Shown in pieces: positions 55,754-63,489 of a stretch of 64,000 bases of DNA. The stretch is taken from contig JADJJK010000075.1 of assembly GCA_016706545.1 (NCBI GenBank), positions 62,001 to 126,000 on the forward strand, in the 5' to 3' direction. This DNA comes from Myxococcales bacterium (lineage in GTDB: Bacteria > Myxococcota_A > Polyangia > Haliangiales > Haliangiaceae). Under the pieces are notes generated by a model. The model was not told where the DNA came from. It made no database searches and saw nothing but the letters and a program-made list of their open reading frames with translations. A program made the position numbers and the translations under genes. How positions within the stretch are numbered: the stretch's first letter is position 1; each line of letters opens with the position of its first letter.

Positions 55754-57822
55754 CCCAACCCCGCGGTCGAGATTCTTGGCTCATGGCGCTCGCCCTCATT
55801 GGCATCCTCGGCGTGGCCATCGCGCCGTTGCCGCCGGTGCTCTTCGATCTGCTGCTCGGCGTCAGCTTCTTGCTCGCGGCGCTCACCTTCCTAGTCGCGT
55901 TCTACGCCGAGCGCCCCACCGATCTGACCGCGTTCCCCTCGATCCTGCTGCTGGCCACCTTGTTCCGGCTGTCCTTGGGAGTCGCGGCCGCGCGCCTCAT
56001 CCTCACCGGCTCCGACCCTCACGCCGCCGGTGAGGTCGTCGCCGCGTTCGGGCAGTTCGCCATCCGAGGCAACTTCCTCGTCGGCCTCACGCTGTTCCTC
56101 CTGCTGGTGGTGATCAACTTCGTGGTCATCACCAAGGGCACCGAGCGCAGCTCCGAAGTGGCCGCGCGCTTCGCCCTGGACTCCCTGCCGGGCAAGCAGC
56201 TCGCCATCGACGCCGAGGCGAACGCGGGCCTCGCCGAGCCCGTCGCCCGCGCGCGCCGGCAGGCGGTGCAGCGCGAGGCCAGCTTTCACGGCGCCATGGA
56301 CGGCGCCGCCAAGTTCGTGCGCGGCGACGCCATCGCCTCGGTGGTGATGCTGAGCATCGAGATCATCGGCGGCGTCCTCATCGGCGTCGTGCAGCGAGGC
56401 ATGCCGCTTGGAGAGGCCACCCACACCTTCACGGTGCTGTCCGTCGGGGAGGGGCTGGCCATGCAGCTCCCCGCGCTGCTGGTCTCCGCCGGCGCCGCGC
56501 TGCTGGTGACCCGCAGCGAAGAGGAGGCGCTCGGCAGCTCGCTGTCGGGTCAGCTCCTGGGGCAACCGCGGTCGTTGCGGATCGCCGCGGTGATGCTGCT
56601 GGCGGTCGGGCTCCTGCCGGGCATGCCGCACTGGCTGTTCTTCGCGCTCGCCGCCGCGGTCGCTTACGCCGCTCACCGCGCGGGCGCGCCGGTGTCCCGC
56701 CGGCGCGCCGCAGCGCAGCCAGGCGCGGCCTCCTCCTCCTCCTCCGCCGCCGCCGCCGCCGCCCCGGCCGCCAGGCCAGCGCCCGAGATGCAGCGCAGCG
56801 AGCTGGAGGCCATGCTCCCGGTCGATCTGCTCGGCCTCGAGCTGGGGCTAGATCTCCTGGGCCTCGTCGACGCGAGCCGCGGCGGCGATCTCTTGCGCCG
56901 CATCGGCACGCTGCGCAAGCAGCTCGCCGTCGACCTCGGCCTCATCGTCCCGCCGATCCAGATCCGCGATGACCTGCAGCAGCGGCCCGGCGGCTATCGC
57001 ATCACCCTGTGCGGCGTGCAGCTCGCCTCTGGCGAGGTCCACGCGCACCGCGTCCTGGCGATCGATCCGCGCGGCAGCTCGCTCACGGAGTTGCCGGGGC
57101 CCTACATCACGGAGCCGACGTTTGGGCTCCCCGCCAAGTGGCTGCTGCCCGGCGAGCGTCGTCGGGCCGAGTCGGCTGGCTGCACCGTCGTCGATCCAGC
57201 GGCCGTCATCGCCACCCACCTGGGCGAGCTCATCCGCCGCCACGCCGCCGAGCTGCTCGGCCGGCGGGAGGCGCAGGAGCTGCTCGACATCGCCGCGCGC
57301 CAGCACCGCAACGTCATCGAGGAGCTGATGCCCCAGCACCTGTCCATGGCGGATCTCATCAAGGTGCTGCGCAACCTGCTCCGTGAGGGCGTGCCGATCC
57401 GCGACATGCGCACCATCCTCGAGGCGCTCGCCGACCACGCGCCCTCGGTGAAGCACCCCGACCAGCTCACCGAGCTGGTGCGGCAGCGCTTGCACCGCCG
57501 GCTGTCGCGAGACCGGCTCAGCGCCGATGGCACCTTGCGCCCGCTCGTCATCGACCCGCGCGCCGAGGCCCTCCTGCGCGACGACACCCCGGCTCATGCC
57601 GCGGCGGTGTCGCGCCTCGGCGACGCGATGGCAACCCAGGCGCGCGCGCTGGCGTTGCGCGAAGAGCCGGCGCTCCTGGTGGTGGCCCCTGACATCCGCC
57701 GCGCCGCCGCCGCGCTCGCCGCCCGCCACGCCCCTGGCCTGTCGGTCCTCAGCTACCGCGAAGTAGACCCCACGCTGCCGTTCTCGACTCGCGCGGTGAT
57801 CGCCGCACAGGAGGCCTCATGA
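55750..57822 (+). CDS. flhA: flagellar export gate protein FlhA
   Basis: A 690-residue FlhA, the nonameric export gate that uses proton motive force and docks chaperone-substrate complexes. The N-terminal half has about eight membrane helices and the FHIPEP signature TKGTERSSEVAARFALDSLPGKQLAID, with a conserved ARxxAxxExxFxGAMDGAAKFVRGDA segment. A Ser/Ala-rich insert lies near residues 318-340. The cytoplasmic domain runs from about 350 to the end, with the subdomain hallmarks DDLQQRPGGYRITLCGVQLASGE and LIKVLRNLLREGVPIRDMRTILEALAD. The ATG overlaps the flhB stop by four bases. The gene is intact and of usual length. Confidence 0.95.
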   Translation: MTQPRGRDSWLMALALIGILGVAIAPLPPVLFDLLLGVSFLLAALTFLVAFYAERPTDLTAFPSILLLATLFRLSLGVAAARLILTGSDPHAAGEVVAAFGQFAIRGNFLVGLTLFLLLVVINFVVITKGTERSSEVAARFALDSLPGKQLAIDAEANAGLAEPVARARRQAVQREASFHGAMDGAAKFVRGDAIASVVMLSIEIIGGVLIGVVQRGMPLGEATHTFTVLSVGEGLAMQLPALLVSAGAALLVTRSEEEALGSSLSGQLLGQPRSLRIAAVMLLAVGLLPGMPHWLFFALAAAVAYAAHRAGAPVSRRRAAAQPGAASSSSSAAAAAAPAARPAPEMQRSELEAMLPVDLLGLELGLDLLGLVDASRGGDLLRRIGTLRKQLAVDLGLIVPPIQIRDDLQQRPGGYRITLCGVQLASGEVHAHRVLAIDPRGSSLTELPGPYITEPTFGLPAKWLLPGERRRAESAGCTVVDPAAVIATHLGELIRRHAAELLGRREAQELLDIAARQHRNVIEELMPQHLSMADLIKVLRNLLREGVPIRDMRTILEALADHAPSVKHPDQLTELVRQRLHRRLSRDRLSADGTLRPLVIDPRAEALLRDDTPAHAAAVSRLGDAMATQARALALREEPALLVVAPDIRRAAAALAARHAPGLSVLSYREVDPTLPFSTRAVIAAQEAS

Positions 57823-57899
57823 TGGTTGCCCAAGATCCGCATCACGCGCCGCGCTGTTGCAGCGACCCCGCGGACCGCTCGCGCAAGGGGGGGTCGTGA
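57819..57899 (+). CDS. 26-residue micro-ORF linking flhA and flhG
   Basis: ATG at 57819 overlaps the flhA stop by four bases, and its TGA (57897-57899) overlaps the flhG GTG start (57896). It encodes 26 residues (MMVAQDPHHAPRCCSDPADR then SRKGGS) with His and Cys pairs. Such a chain of overlaps is what a coupled gene looks like, and flhF, which usually sits here, is missing. It may be a real small protein, a coupling device that keeps ribosomes moving, or chance. There is no homology evidence. Confidence 0.4.
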   Translation: MMVAQDPHHAPRCCSDPADRSRKGGS

Positions 57900-58732
57900 C
57901 CGTCCCCTTGCGCATCGTCACCGGCGAGCCACACCACCCGCCGCAGCGCTCGATCGCCGTCACCGGAGGCAAGGGCGGCATCGGCAAGAGCACCATCGCC
58001 ATCAACCTGGCGGTCGCCCTGGCCCAGCAGCACGCCAGCACCTTGCTCGTGGACTCGGATCTCGGCATGGCGGACCTGAACCTCCTGCTCGGCGTGGCGC
58101 CGCAGCGGAGCCTGCTCGACGCCCTGGCCGGCACCGCGCCCCAGGACGTCCTGGTGCCGGTGCATGGCATTCACCTCTTGCCCGCGCTCAACGGCAGCTA
58201 CCTGCTGGCCACGCTCGGCCCGGCCGGCCAGGCCCGCATCCTCGAGGTGATCGCGTCCCTGATGCACCGCTTCGATTCGCTGGTCATCGACGTGGCAGCC
58301 GGCATTGGCCTGTCGCAGTCCACCTTCGGGAGCGCCGCCTGCGACGCGATCGTCGTCGTCAACCCGGAGCCGCTGTCGATGGCTGACGCCTACGCATGCA
58401 TCAAGGTGCTCGCGGTCGAGCGCAAGCTCGACCACGTCTACGTCTTGCCCAACCGCGTCAGCTCACAGGCCGAGGCCGAGGAGGTGGTCGCGCGCCTGAG
58501 CCAGCTCGTGGAGCGCTTCCTCGACGTCTCGCTCACCGCGCTGCCGGCGATCCCGGCCGATCCGCTCGTCGGCGAGTCCGCGCGCCAGGGCGTGCCCTTG
58601 CTGCGCTACTGCCCGCAGTGCCCGGCTGCCCGCGCCTTTCGCCTGGTCGAGCGCGCGCTGGCCCGGCCTCGCGCTGGCCTTGGCCACACCGCGTGGACGC
58701 GCGACGCCCCCGCGTCGGAGGAGGCGACATGA
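57896..58732 (+). CDS. flhG: FlhG/FleN, MinD-like ATPase controlling flagellar number
   Basis: A 278-residue ParA/MinD-type ATPase. The deviant Walker A is complete (AVTGGKGGIGKSTIAINLAVALA), with ASTLLVDSDLGMADLNLLLGV forming Walker A-prime and LVIDVAAGIG the Walker B. FlhG limits flagellar number and placement, normally by antagonising FlhF and binding FliM/FliN. flhF is absent here, so the partner may be elsewhere or missing. The N-terminal region is short; the usual FlhF-activating DQAxxLR motif is not visible. The GTG at 57896 has a GGGGG ribosome-binding site. The stop overlaps the next ORF by four bases. Confidence 0.9.
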   Translation: MTVPLRIVTGEPHHPPQRSIAVTGGKGGIGKSTIAINLAVALAQQHASTLLVDSDLGMADLNLLLGVAPQRSLLDALAGTAPQDVLVPVHGIHLLPALNGSYLLATLGPAGQARILEVIASLMHRFDSLVIDVAAGIGLSQSTFGSAACDAIVVVNPEPLSMADAYACIKVLAVERKLDHVYVLPNRVSSQAEAEEVVARLSQLVERFLDVSLTALPAIPADPLVGESARQGVPLLRYCPQCPAARAFRLVERALARPRAGLGHTAWTRDAPASEEAT

Positions 58733-58953
58733 AGCCCAGCATCGACGGCCACGCACCTGGCATCGACCCCCGCGCGTGTGGGTCAGCTCCACGGCCGCGC
58801 CATCGCCCGGCTGCGCGCCGAGATCGACGACGCCTCGCCATGACCATCCTTGCACGGAGTTTCTCCCTTGTCCGCGACGAGGGCTCGCTCGGAGACCAGC
58901 GCGCGCTGGCCCAAACCAGGAGCCCACCAGGAGCCCACGATGAACGCCTATGA
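58729..58953 (+). pseudogene. open frame carrying a 3-prime fragment of fliA
   Basis: The ATG overlaps the flhG stop and gives 74 residues with no protein-like pattern. At DNA level, 58771-58827 is nearly identical to the 3-prime end of the fliA copies (GCGTGT...GTCAGCTCCACGG, then CGCCATCGCCCG...GAGATCGA). It is therefore a relic of a further sigma-28 copy whose 5-prime part was deleted. The spacer that follows (GCCATGACCATCC...) recurs before the last copy in the array. Confidence 0.65.
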
Positions 58954-59689
58954 ATCTTCGCCCCCGCGCGACCGCCTGATCGCCGAGCACCTGGAGATCG
59001 CCAAGCGCATCGCCTTGCGCATGGCCCGCCGCTGCCCGGACTGGATCTCCCGCGATGACCTCGTCGCCGCCGGCCTGCTCGGCCTCACTGAGGCCGCCGA
59101 GCGCTACGACGGCTCTCGCAACGAGCCCTTCCTCGTCTTCGCAGAGAAGCGCATCCGCGGCGCCGTCCTCGATGAGCTCCGCCGAGGAGACATCATGCCC
59201 CGACGCGTCCGCCAGCTCGCCCGCAAGATCGGCGCCACCATCGCCGAGCTCGAGCGCAAGCACTGCGGCCCCCCTGACGATGAGGCCATCGCCGCCGCGC
59301 TCGGCGTCTCCGTGCAGGAGTACCGCGAGAACCTCGAGCAGCTCATCCATGTCACCGTCGGCGCCCTCGAGACCACCGACGACGCGCTCCTGCCCACCGG
59401 CGCCGACGACTCCCCCGAGCGCCAATCCGCTCACCTCGAGGCCATGCGCCGCATCCGCGCCGCCCTCACCCACCTCGAGCAGCGCGACATCCTCATCCTC
59501 ACCCTCTATTACAACGAGGAGCTCACCTTCACCGAGATCGGCACCGTGCTGCGCGTCACCACCTCGCGCGTGTGTCAGCTCCACGGTCGCGCCATCGCCC
59601 GCCTGCGCGCCGAGATCGAACAACGGACGGACATCGGCGCCTCGGCGTCCGCCCCCAGATCACGCCCAAGCCCACCGGCCCCTCTATGA
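58940..59689 (+). CDS. fliA: flagellar sigma factor FliA (sigma-28), intact copy
   Basis: A 249-residue sigma-28 with all regions. Region 2 is DRLIAEHLEIAKRIALRMARRCPDWISRDDLVAAGLLGLTEAAERYDGSRN followed by FLVFAEKRIRGAVLDELRRGD. Region 3 is MPRRVRQLARKIGATIAELERKH and region 4 is LEQRDILILTLYYNEELTFTEIGTVLRVTTSRVCQLHGRAIARLRAEI. It would direct late flagellar genes once FlgM is exported. The ATG at 58940 has AGGAG seven bases upstream. It is the only array copy with an unbroken frame. Its region-4 end (LRVTTSRV) differs from the last copy (LGVSTARI), which looks more canonical. Confidence 0.92.
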   Translation: MNAYESSPPRDRLIAEHLEIAKRIALRMARRCPDWISRDDLVAAGLLGLTEAAERYDGSRNEPFLVFAEKRIRGAVLDELRRGDIMPRRVRQLARKIGATIAELERKHCGPPDDEAIAAALGVSVQEYRENLEQLIHVTVGALETTDDALLPTGADDSPERQSAHLEAMRRIRAALTHLEQRDILILTLYYNEELTFTEIGTVLRVTTSRVCQLHGRAIARLRAEIEQRTDIGASASAPRSRPSPPAPL

Positions 59690-59729
59690 CCAGCGCGCGC
59701 CCAGCCGAGGAGCCCACGAGGAGCCCACG

Positions 59730-60288
59730 ATGAACGCCTATGAACCGCGCCCCCCGCGCGACCGCCTCGACGAGCTCCGCCCGGGAGACATCATGCCCCG
59801 CCGCGTCCGCCAGCTCGCCCGCAAGATCGGCGCCACCATCGCCGAGCTCGAGCGCAAGCACTGCGGCCCCCCTGACGATGAGGCCATCGCCGCCGCGCTC
59901 GGCGTCTCCGTGCAGGAGTACCGCGAGAACCTCGAGCAGCTCATCCATGTCACCGTCGGCGCCCTCGAGACCACCGACGACGCGCTCCTGCCCACCGGCG
60001 CCGACGACTCCCCCGAGCGCCAGTCCGCGCACCTCGAGGCCATGCGCCGCATCCGCGCCGCCCTCACCCACCTCGAGCAGCGCGACATCCTCATCCTCAC
60101 CCTCTATTACAACGAGGAGCTCACCTTCACCGAGATCGGCACCGTGCTGCGCGTCACCACCTCGCGCGTGTCAGCTCCACGGTCGCGCCATCGCCCGCCT
60201 GCGCGCCGAGATCGAACAACGGACGGACATCGGCGCCTCGGCGTCCGCCCCCAGATCACGCCCAAGCCCACCGGCCCCGCCATGACCA
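59730..60288 (+). pseudogene. fliA copy 2, region 2 deleted and region 4 frameshifted
   Basis: The leader and start are like copy 1 (MNAYEPRPPRDRL) but the next codons jump straight to DELRPGDIMPRRVRQ. About 64 residues of region 2, the part that binds core RNA polymerase and the -10 element, are missing. The remainder matches copy 1 almost base for base until CGCGTGTCAGCTCC, where two bases (GT) are absent compared with CGCGTGTGTCAGCTCC. This breaks the helix-turn-helix. The altered frame runs on to 60521. It cannot act as a sigma factor; a truncated FlgM-binding decoy is conceivable because region 4 fragments can bind FlgM, but the frame is broken. Confidence 0.8.
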
Positions 60289-60414
60289 TCCACGCACGAC
60301 TTCCCCCGATCCACGACGAGAGCCCGCGCGGAGATCAGCCCACGACGACCTCCTACGAGGAGCCCACGATGCCCCCCACGACGAACCCCACGATGCCCCC
60401 CACGACGAACCCCT

Positions 60415-61117
60415 ATGGACGTTCCCCCGCGCGACCGCCTGATCGCCGAGCACCTGGAGATCGCCAAGCGCATCGCCTTGCGCATGGCCCGCCGCTGCCC
60501 GGACTGGATCTCCCGCGATGACCTCGTCGCCGCCGGCCTGCTCGGCCTCACTGGAGGCCGCCGAGCGCTACGACGGCTCTCGCAACGAGCCCTTCCTCGT
60601 CTTCGCAGAGAAGCGCATCCGCGGCGCCGTCCTCGATGAGCTCCGCCGAGGAGACATCATGCCCCGACGCGTCCGCCAGCTCGCCCGCAAGATCGGCGCC
60701 ACCATCGCCGAGCTCGAGCGCAAGCACTGCGGCCCCCCTGACGATGAGGCCATCGCCGCCGCGCTCGGCGTCTCCGTGCAGGAGTACCGCGAGAACCTCG
60801 AGCAGCTCATCCATGTCACCGTCGGCGCCCTCGAGACCACCGACGACGCGCTCCTGCCCACCGGCGCCGACGACTCCCCCGAGCGCCAATCCGCTCACCT
60901 CGAGGCCATGCGCCGCATCCGCGCCGCCCTTACTCACCTCGAGCAGCGCGACATCCTCATCCTCACCCTCTATTACAACGAGGAGCTCACCTACACCGAG
61001 ATCGCCGCCGTGCTCGGCGTCAGCACCGCGCGCATCTGCCAGCTTCACGCTCGGGCGATCCTGCGCCTGCGCGCCGAGATCCAGACCCCCGAACCACTAC
61101 GAAGACAGCGAGCCTGA
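60415..61117 (+). pseudogene. fliA copy 3, one-base insertion in region 2
   Basis: The ATG at 60415 begins MDVPPRDRLIAEHLEIAKRI and matches copy 1 until CTCACTGGAGGCC, which has one more G than CTCACTGAGGCC in copy 1 (near 60553). The frame then shifts and stops at 60639. The rest of a full sigma-28 continues in the +1 frame to 61117. Its region 4 (TYTEIAAVLGVSTARICQLHARAILRLRAEI) is the most canonical of the array, so this may be the ancestral gene. A sequencing error of one G would make it an intact second sigma-28. It lies directly upstream of flgM. Confidence 0.75.
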
Positions 61118-61238
61118 ATCAGCTCACGAATTGGTCGTTAGTTGTATTTGTACACACCAAAAATGGCCCAGACTTCTCTGGCAGAAGAAGGCCTATCCAT
61201 CGTCTCAGGTTGGCCGAATCGACTCCACAGGAACACCC
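61118..61238 (+). promoter_or_regulatory. AT-richer spacer before flgM
   Basis: The 120 bases before flgM include an AT-rich stretch (GTTAGTTGTATTTGTACACACC, read as two parts around 61138) that contrasts with the surrounding GC-rich genes. A flgM promoter is expected here because flgM is often transcribed separately from fliA. No exact sigma-28 or sigma-54 consensus could be confirmed by eye. An AGGA ribosome-binding site lies seven bases before the flgM ATG. Confidence 0.35.
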
Positions 61239-61514
61239 ATGCGCATCGACCCCAACGTCTTGACCCCCATCTCCGAGCGAACCATCTCCGAAGCCCCGGC
61301 CACGCGGCCTGCGGCGCTCGAGCATGAAGCGGCTGTCGTCACCCTGTCCTCCGCCGGCGCGGCGGTACAGGCTGGCGCGGCGACCGACCTCATGGCCGCG
61401 CGGCTGGAGCAGATCCGGCTACAGATCGAGCGCGGCGAGTACGCCATCGACCTCGACAAGCTAGCCTCGCGCATCGCAGACGATGAGCTCGCGCGTGCCC
61501 AGGGCTGGCCGTGA
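61239..61514 (+). CDS. flgM: anti-sigma-28 factor FlgM
   Basis: A 91-residue FlgM. It holds sigma-28 inactive until the hook is complete and then leaves the cell through the export gate. The N-terminal half is disordered and Ala/Thr-rich as usual. The conserved part is VVTLSSAGAAVQAG and RLEQIRLQIERGEYAIDLDKLASRIADDELARA, with the I-x-x-G-x-Y-x-(I/V)-D-x-x-K-(I/L)-A pattern that contacts sigma regions 2-4. The ATG at 61239 follows CAGGAACACCC. It sits directly after the sigma-28 array and its stop overlaps the next gene (GTGA). Its dose relative to the duplicated sigma genes could matter for timing. Confidence 0.88.
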   Translation: MRIDPNVLTPISERTISEAPATRPAALEHEAAVVTLSSAGAAVQAGAATDLMAARLEQIRLQIERGEYAIDLDKLASRIADDELARAQGWP

Positions 61515-61894
61515 AAGGATGGCGCACCTCCGCCCAGTCTCTCGATGAGCTGCGGCTGCTGATCGACGAGCTCCGGGCGTCGTTCGCCGAGCAGCGGCGC
61601 GCGATCTCGAGGCTCGCCGGTGAGCGGGTGAGCTGGCTTGTTGGCCACCAGAGCCAGATCTGCAGCCGCATCGAGTCGCTGCTCACCGCCGCCGGAGGAC
61701 GCGAGGGGCTGCCGGAGCCCCTGCGCAACATCATGGCCGCGGTGCGGATCGAGGCCGAGGCCACCGCGCTGCTCGCCGCGATCGCAGCGCACAGCGTCAG
61801 GAACCTGATCGAGCAGAGCGAGCCGGCCGGCTACAACGCGACCGCGAGACCCACGCGCACCACCTCACCCATCTGTCTGCTGACCACCCTCTGA
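61511..61894 (+). CDS. FlgN-like flagellar chaperone candidate
   Basis: A 127-residue mostly helical protein whose GTG start overlaps the flgM stop. The flgM-flgN order is common, and FlgN is a small helical chaperone for the hook-filament junction proteins FlgK and FlgL. The long helices (SLDELRLLIDELRASFAEQRRAISRLAGERV) and LLAAIAAHSVRNLIEQSEPAGYN near the end fit the FlgN layout. The latter corresponds to the C-terminal Y-x-x-x-G-like region, but sequence identity is weak. The last 20 residues are Thr/Pro-rich and odd. The assignment rests on position and helicity. Confidence 0.55.
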   Translation: MKGWRTSAQSLDELRLLIDELRASFAEQRRAISRLAGERVSWLVGHQSQICSRIESLLTAAGGREGLPEPLRNIMAAVRIEAEATALLAAIAAHSVRNLIEQSEPAGYNATARPTRTTSPICLLTTL

Positions 61895-62177
61895 CATGCG
61901 TGACGGGCGTGACGGGCGTGACGGCGCGGGCAAGGCGCCGGCAAGGCGCCGGCGAGGCGCGGGCGAGGCTGACTGACGGGCCGCGAGACCTCGCTGCGGT
62001 CCCTGGCCTTGATGCGGATCTCACGCTCGCGCTCGGCGTCGAACTCGGTCTGCACCTCTCGCGACTTTGGCCGATGCTGACTAGACGTCTCTGCGCTTTT
62101 CCTCCCCTTGCTGTGCTCCCTCTCTGCCGTTTCTTGCTGCCCTCGTTTTCTCCTCTCCACCCAGTCCGCGAGCTTCC
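61895..62177. other. intergenic region with short tandem repeats and pyrimidine tract
   Basis: GACGGGCGT is repeated in tandem near 61900, followed by variants of GGCAAGGCGCC and GGCGAGGCGC up to 61965. The second half is a pyrimidine-rich stretch (TTTTCCTCCCCTTGCTGTGC, then CCCTCTCTGCC and GTTTTCTCCTCTCC) running to just before the next start. No gene, hairpin with T-tract or consensus promoter was recognised. The pyrimidine tract is unusual as a leader because it lacks a purine-rich ribosome-binding site. Confidence 0.4.
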
Positions 62178-63032
62178 ATGCGCATTCGAGACCGCCTCAT
62201 CGCTCTCGCCACCGCGTCGTTGACTCCGAACCGGCCGCCCCCCCAGGCGGTGCCGGCTCGCGGGGAACCGGCGAGCGTGGCCCCGATGGCCGAGCGCGAC
62301 CCTGCCCCCGAGGAGTTGCCCCGAGCGGTCACCGAGAGGATGTTGCAGTCCATCCACACGAGCCAGGTGCGCCTCTTGCACACCACCGAGGCCATCGCCG
62401 TCATCGCGTCGTCGGTCGCCCACGCAGACGCCATCCTCCGGCGCCGGCCGCTCGGCATGATGGCCTCGTCCGCCACGACGAGCGGCACTCCGCTCCTTGG
62501 CGACCTGGTGCTCTCTGCCATCGAGGCCGCCAACACCCGCGGGCCTGATGGCTCGTTTGTCCTGGTCGGAGCCAACCCTCAGATCGCGCCGTTCTCGGGC
62601 GGGGGGGTGCTCCTGGCCGGTGCCGTGTCCCCCACGTTCGTCACCGTGCTCGGTCCGCCGCCAGGCCTGGCGGTGAGCGCCGCCGCCTTGACCGCCGCCG
62701 CGCCCGCGCCCGGCGCGACGGCTACCGTGGATATCCTGCCGCTGCTGGTCGCCGCCGCCCGCGCCAACGGAGACCTGCACGCCGCGGCCCCGCTGCACGA
62801 GCGCCTGCAGCGCGCCGCCTCTCAGCTCGCCCACCTGCAGAGCAAGCTCGCGCTCGCGCTGTCGGTGCTCTCTGACGCCGCCGCCATCGCCGAGGATCTG
62901 GAGCCGGCGCCGCCAGCGCTCGCCGAACCTGCCGCGGTGGATTCGGGGCAGCTCGCGCAGACCTTTGGCGCCATCGAGGCGGCGCGCTCGCTCGCCGAGC
63001 GCACCCTCGCGATCTTCCCCGCGTTGCTCTGA
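62178..63032 (+). CDS. hypothetical protein after the flagellar regulators
   Basis: A 284-residue protein not recognised. It begins with a basic, helical segment (MRIRDRLIALATASLTPNR), then a Pro-rich linker and a helical block (TERMLQSIHTSQVRLLHTTEAIAVIASSVAHADAILRR). A hydrophobic Gly/Ala/Pro-rich middle (SGGGVLLAGAVSPTFVTVLGPPPGLAVSAAALTAAAP) follows. It ends with another helical region (LHERLQRAASQLAHLQSKLALALSVLSDAAAIAEDLE) that may be coiled. It lies downstream of the flgN-like gene on the same strand with a 283-base gap. A flagellar role is possible only by location. The ATG at 62178 lacks a good ribosome-binding site. Confidence 0.55.
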   Translation: MRIRDRLIALATASLTPNRPPPQAVPARGEPASVAPMAERDPAPEELPRAVTERMLQSIHTSQVRLLHTTEAIAVIASSVAHADAILRRRPLGMMASSATTSGTPLLGDLVLSAIEAANTRGPDGSFVLVGANPQIAPFSGGGVLLAGAVSPTFVTVLGPPPGLAVSAAALTAAAPAPGATATVDILPLLVAAARANGDLHAAAPLHERLQRAASQLAHLQSKLALALSVLSDAAAIAEDLEPAPPALAEPAAVDSGQLAQTFGAIEAARSLAERTLAIFPALL

Positions 63033-63153
63033 CGTGCGCGTGGCGCGCCCGCCGAGCGCCGCCGGCGACGAGCGGGCCTCGGGCGCTTCCGCGGCTCACG
63101 CTGCCCGCTGGCCGCCGCACCGCTGACCGATGCAGCGCTGACCGGCACGGCGG

Positions 63154-63489
63154 TCAGTCGTCGCCGCGCCCGAGCGGCCCGGCGGCGAGCTGCTCGGAGG
63201 TCATCTTGGCCAGCGCCTCGTTGAGCGCGCGGCGCCAGAGCTGATCGCGCTCGTTGAGCTCGGTCAAGAGCGACACATCCACCGGATCGGAGATGTCCCA
63301 GTCTCCGGCCGCGGCGTCGATGATCGCGTCGCGCGCGTCGCGCATGCGCTCGAACGCCTCGATGACCTCGTCGGCGTTCACGTCATCGGGCGTCATGCCA
63401 TCCTCGAAGCCCGGCGGGATGGGCGTGGCCTCCAGCAGCAGTCGCAGCGTGCTCCCCGCCCCACCCAGTCCATGGACGGTCGCCGTCAT
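63154..63489 (-). CDS. small hypothetical protein, acidic
   Basis: A 111-residue acidic protein of unknown family. After a Gly/Leu-rich N-terminus (TATVHGLGGAGSTLRLLLEATPIPPGFEDG) comes a long helical stretch (VIEAFERMRDARDAIIDAAAGDWDISDPVDVSLLTELNERDQLWRRALNEALAKM) with heptad-like spacing. There is no signal peptide. The ATG at 63489 is preceded by AGGTCC and overlaps the stop of the upstream small gene by four bases. The size, acidity and helicity are those of small secretion or flagellar chaperones (FliT/FliS-like), but there is no motif to prove it. Confidence 0.55.
   Translation of the reverse strand: MTATVHGLGGAGSTLRLLLEATPIPPGFEDGMTPDDVNADEVIEAFERMRDARDAIIDAAAGDWDISDPVDVSLLTELNERDQLWRRALNEALAKMTSEQLAAGPLGRGDD

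Noticed and set aside
54686..57822. Type III secretion (injectisome) assignment for the export genes
   Set aside because: The presence of fliO, flhG, sigma-28 and flgM in the same run favours a flagellar system; no needle, secretin or translocon gene is present.
59055..60521. A long Ser/Pro/Arg-rich protein across fliA copies 1 and 2
   Set aside because: In copy 1 this frame is an out-of-frame shadow of the sigma-28 gene; only the portion after 59730 matches sigma-28 in frame.
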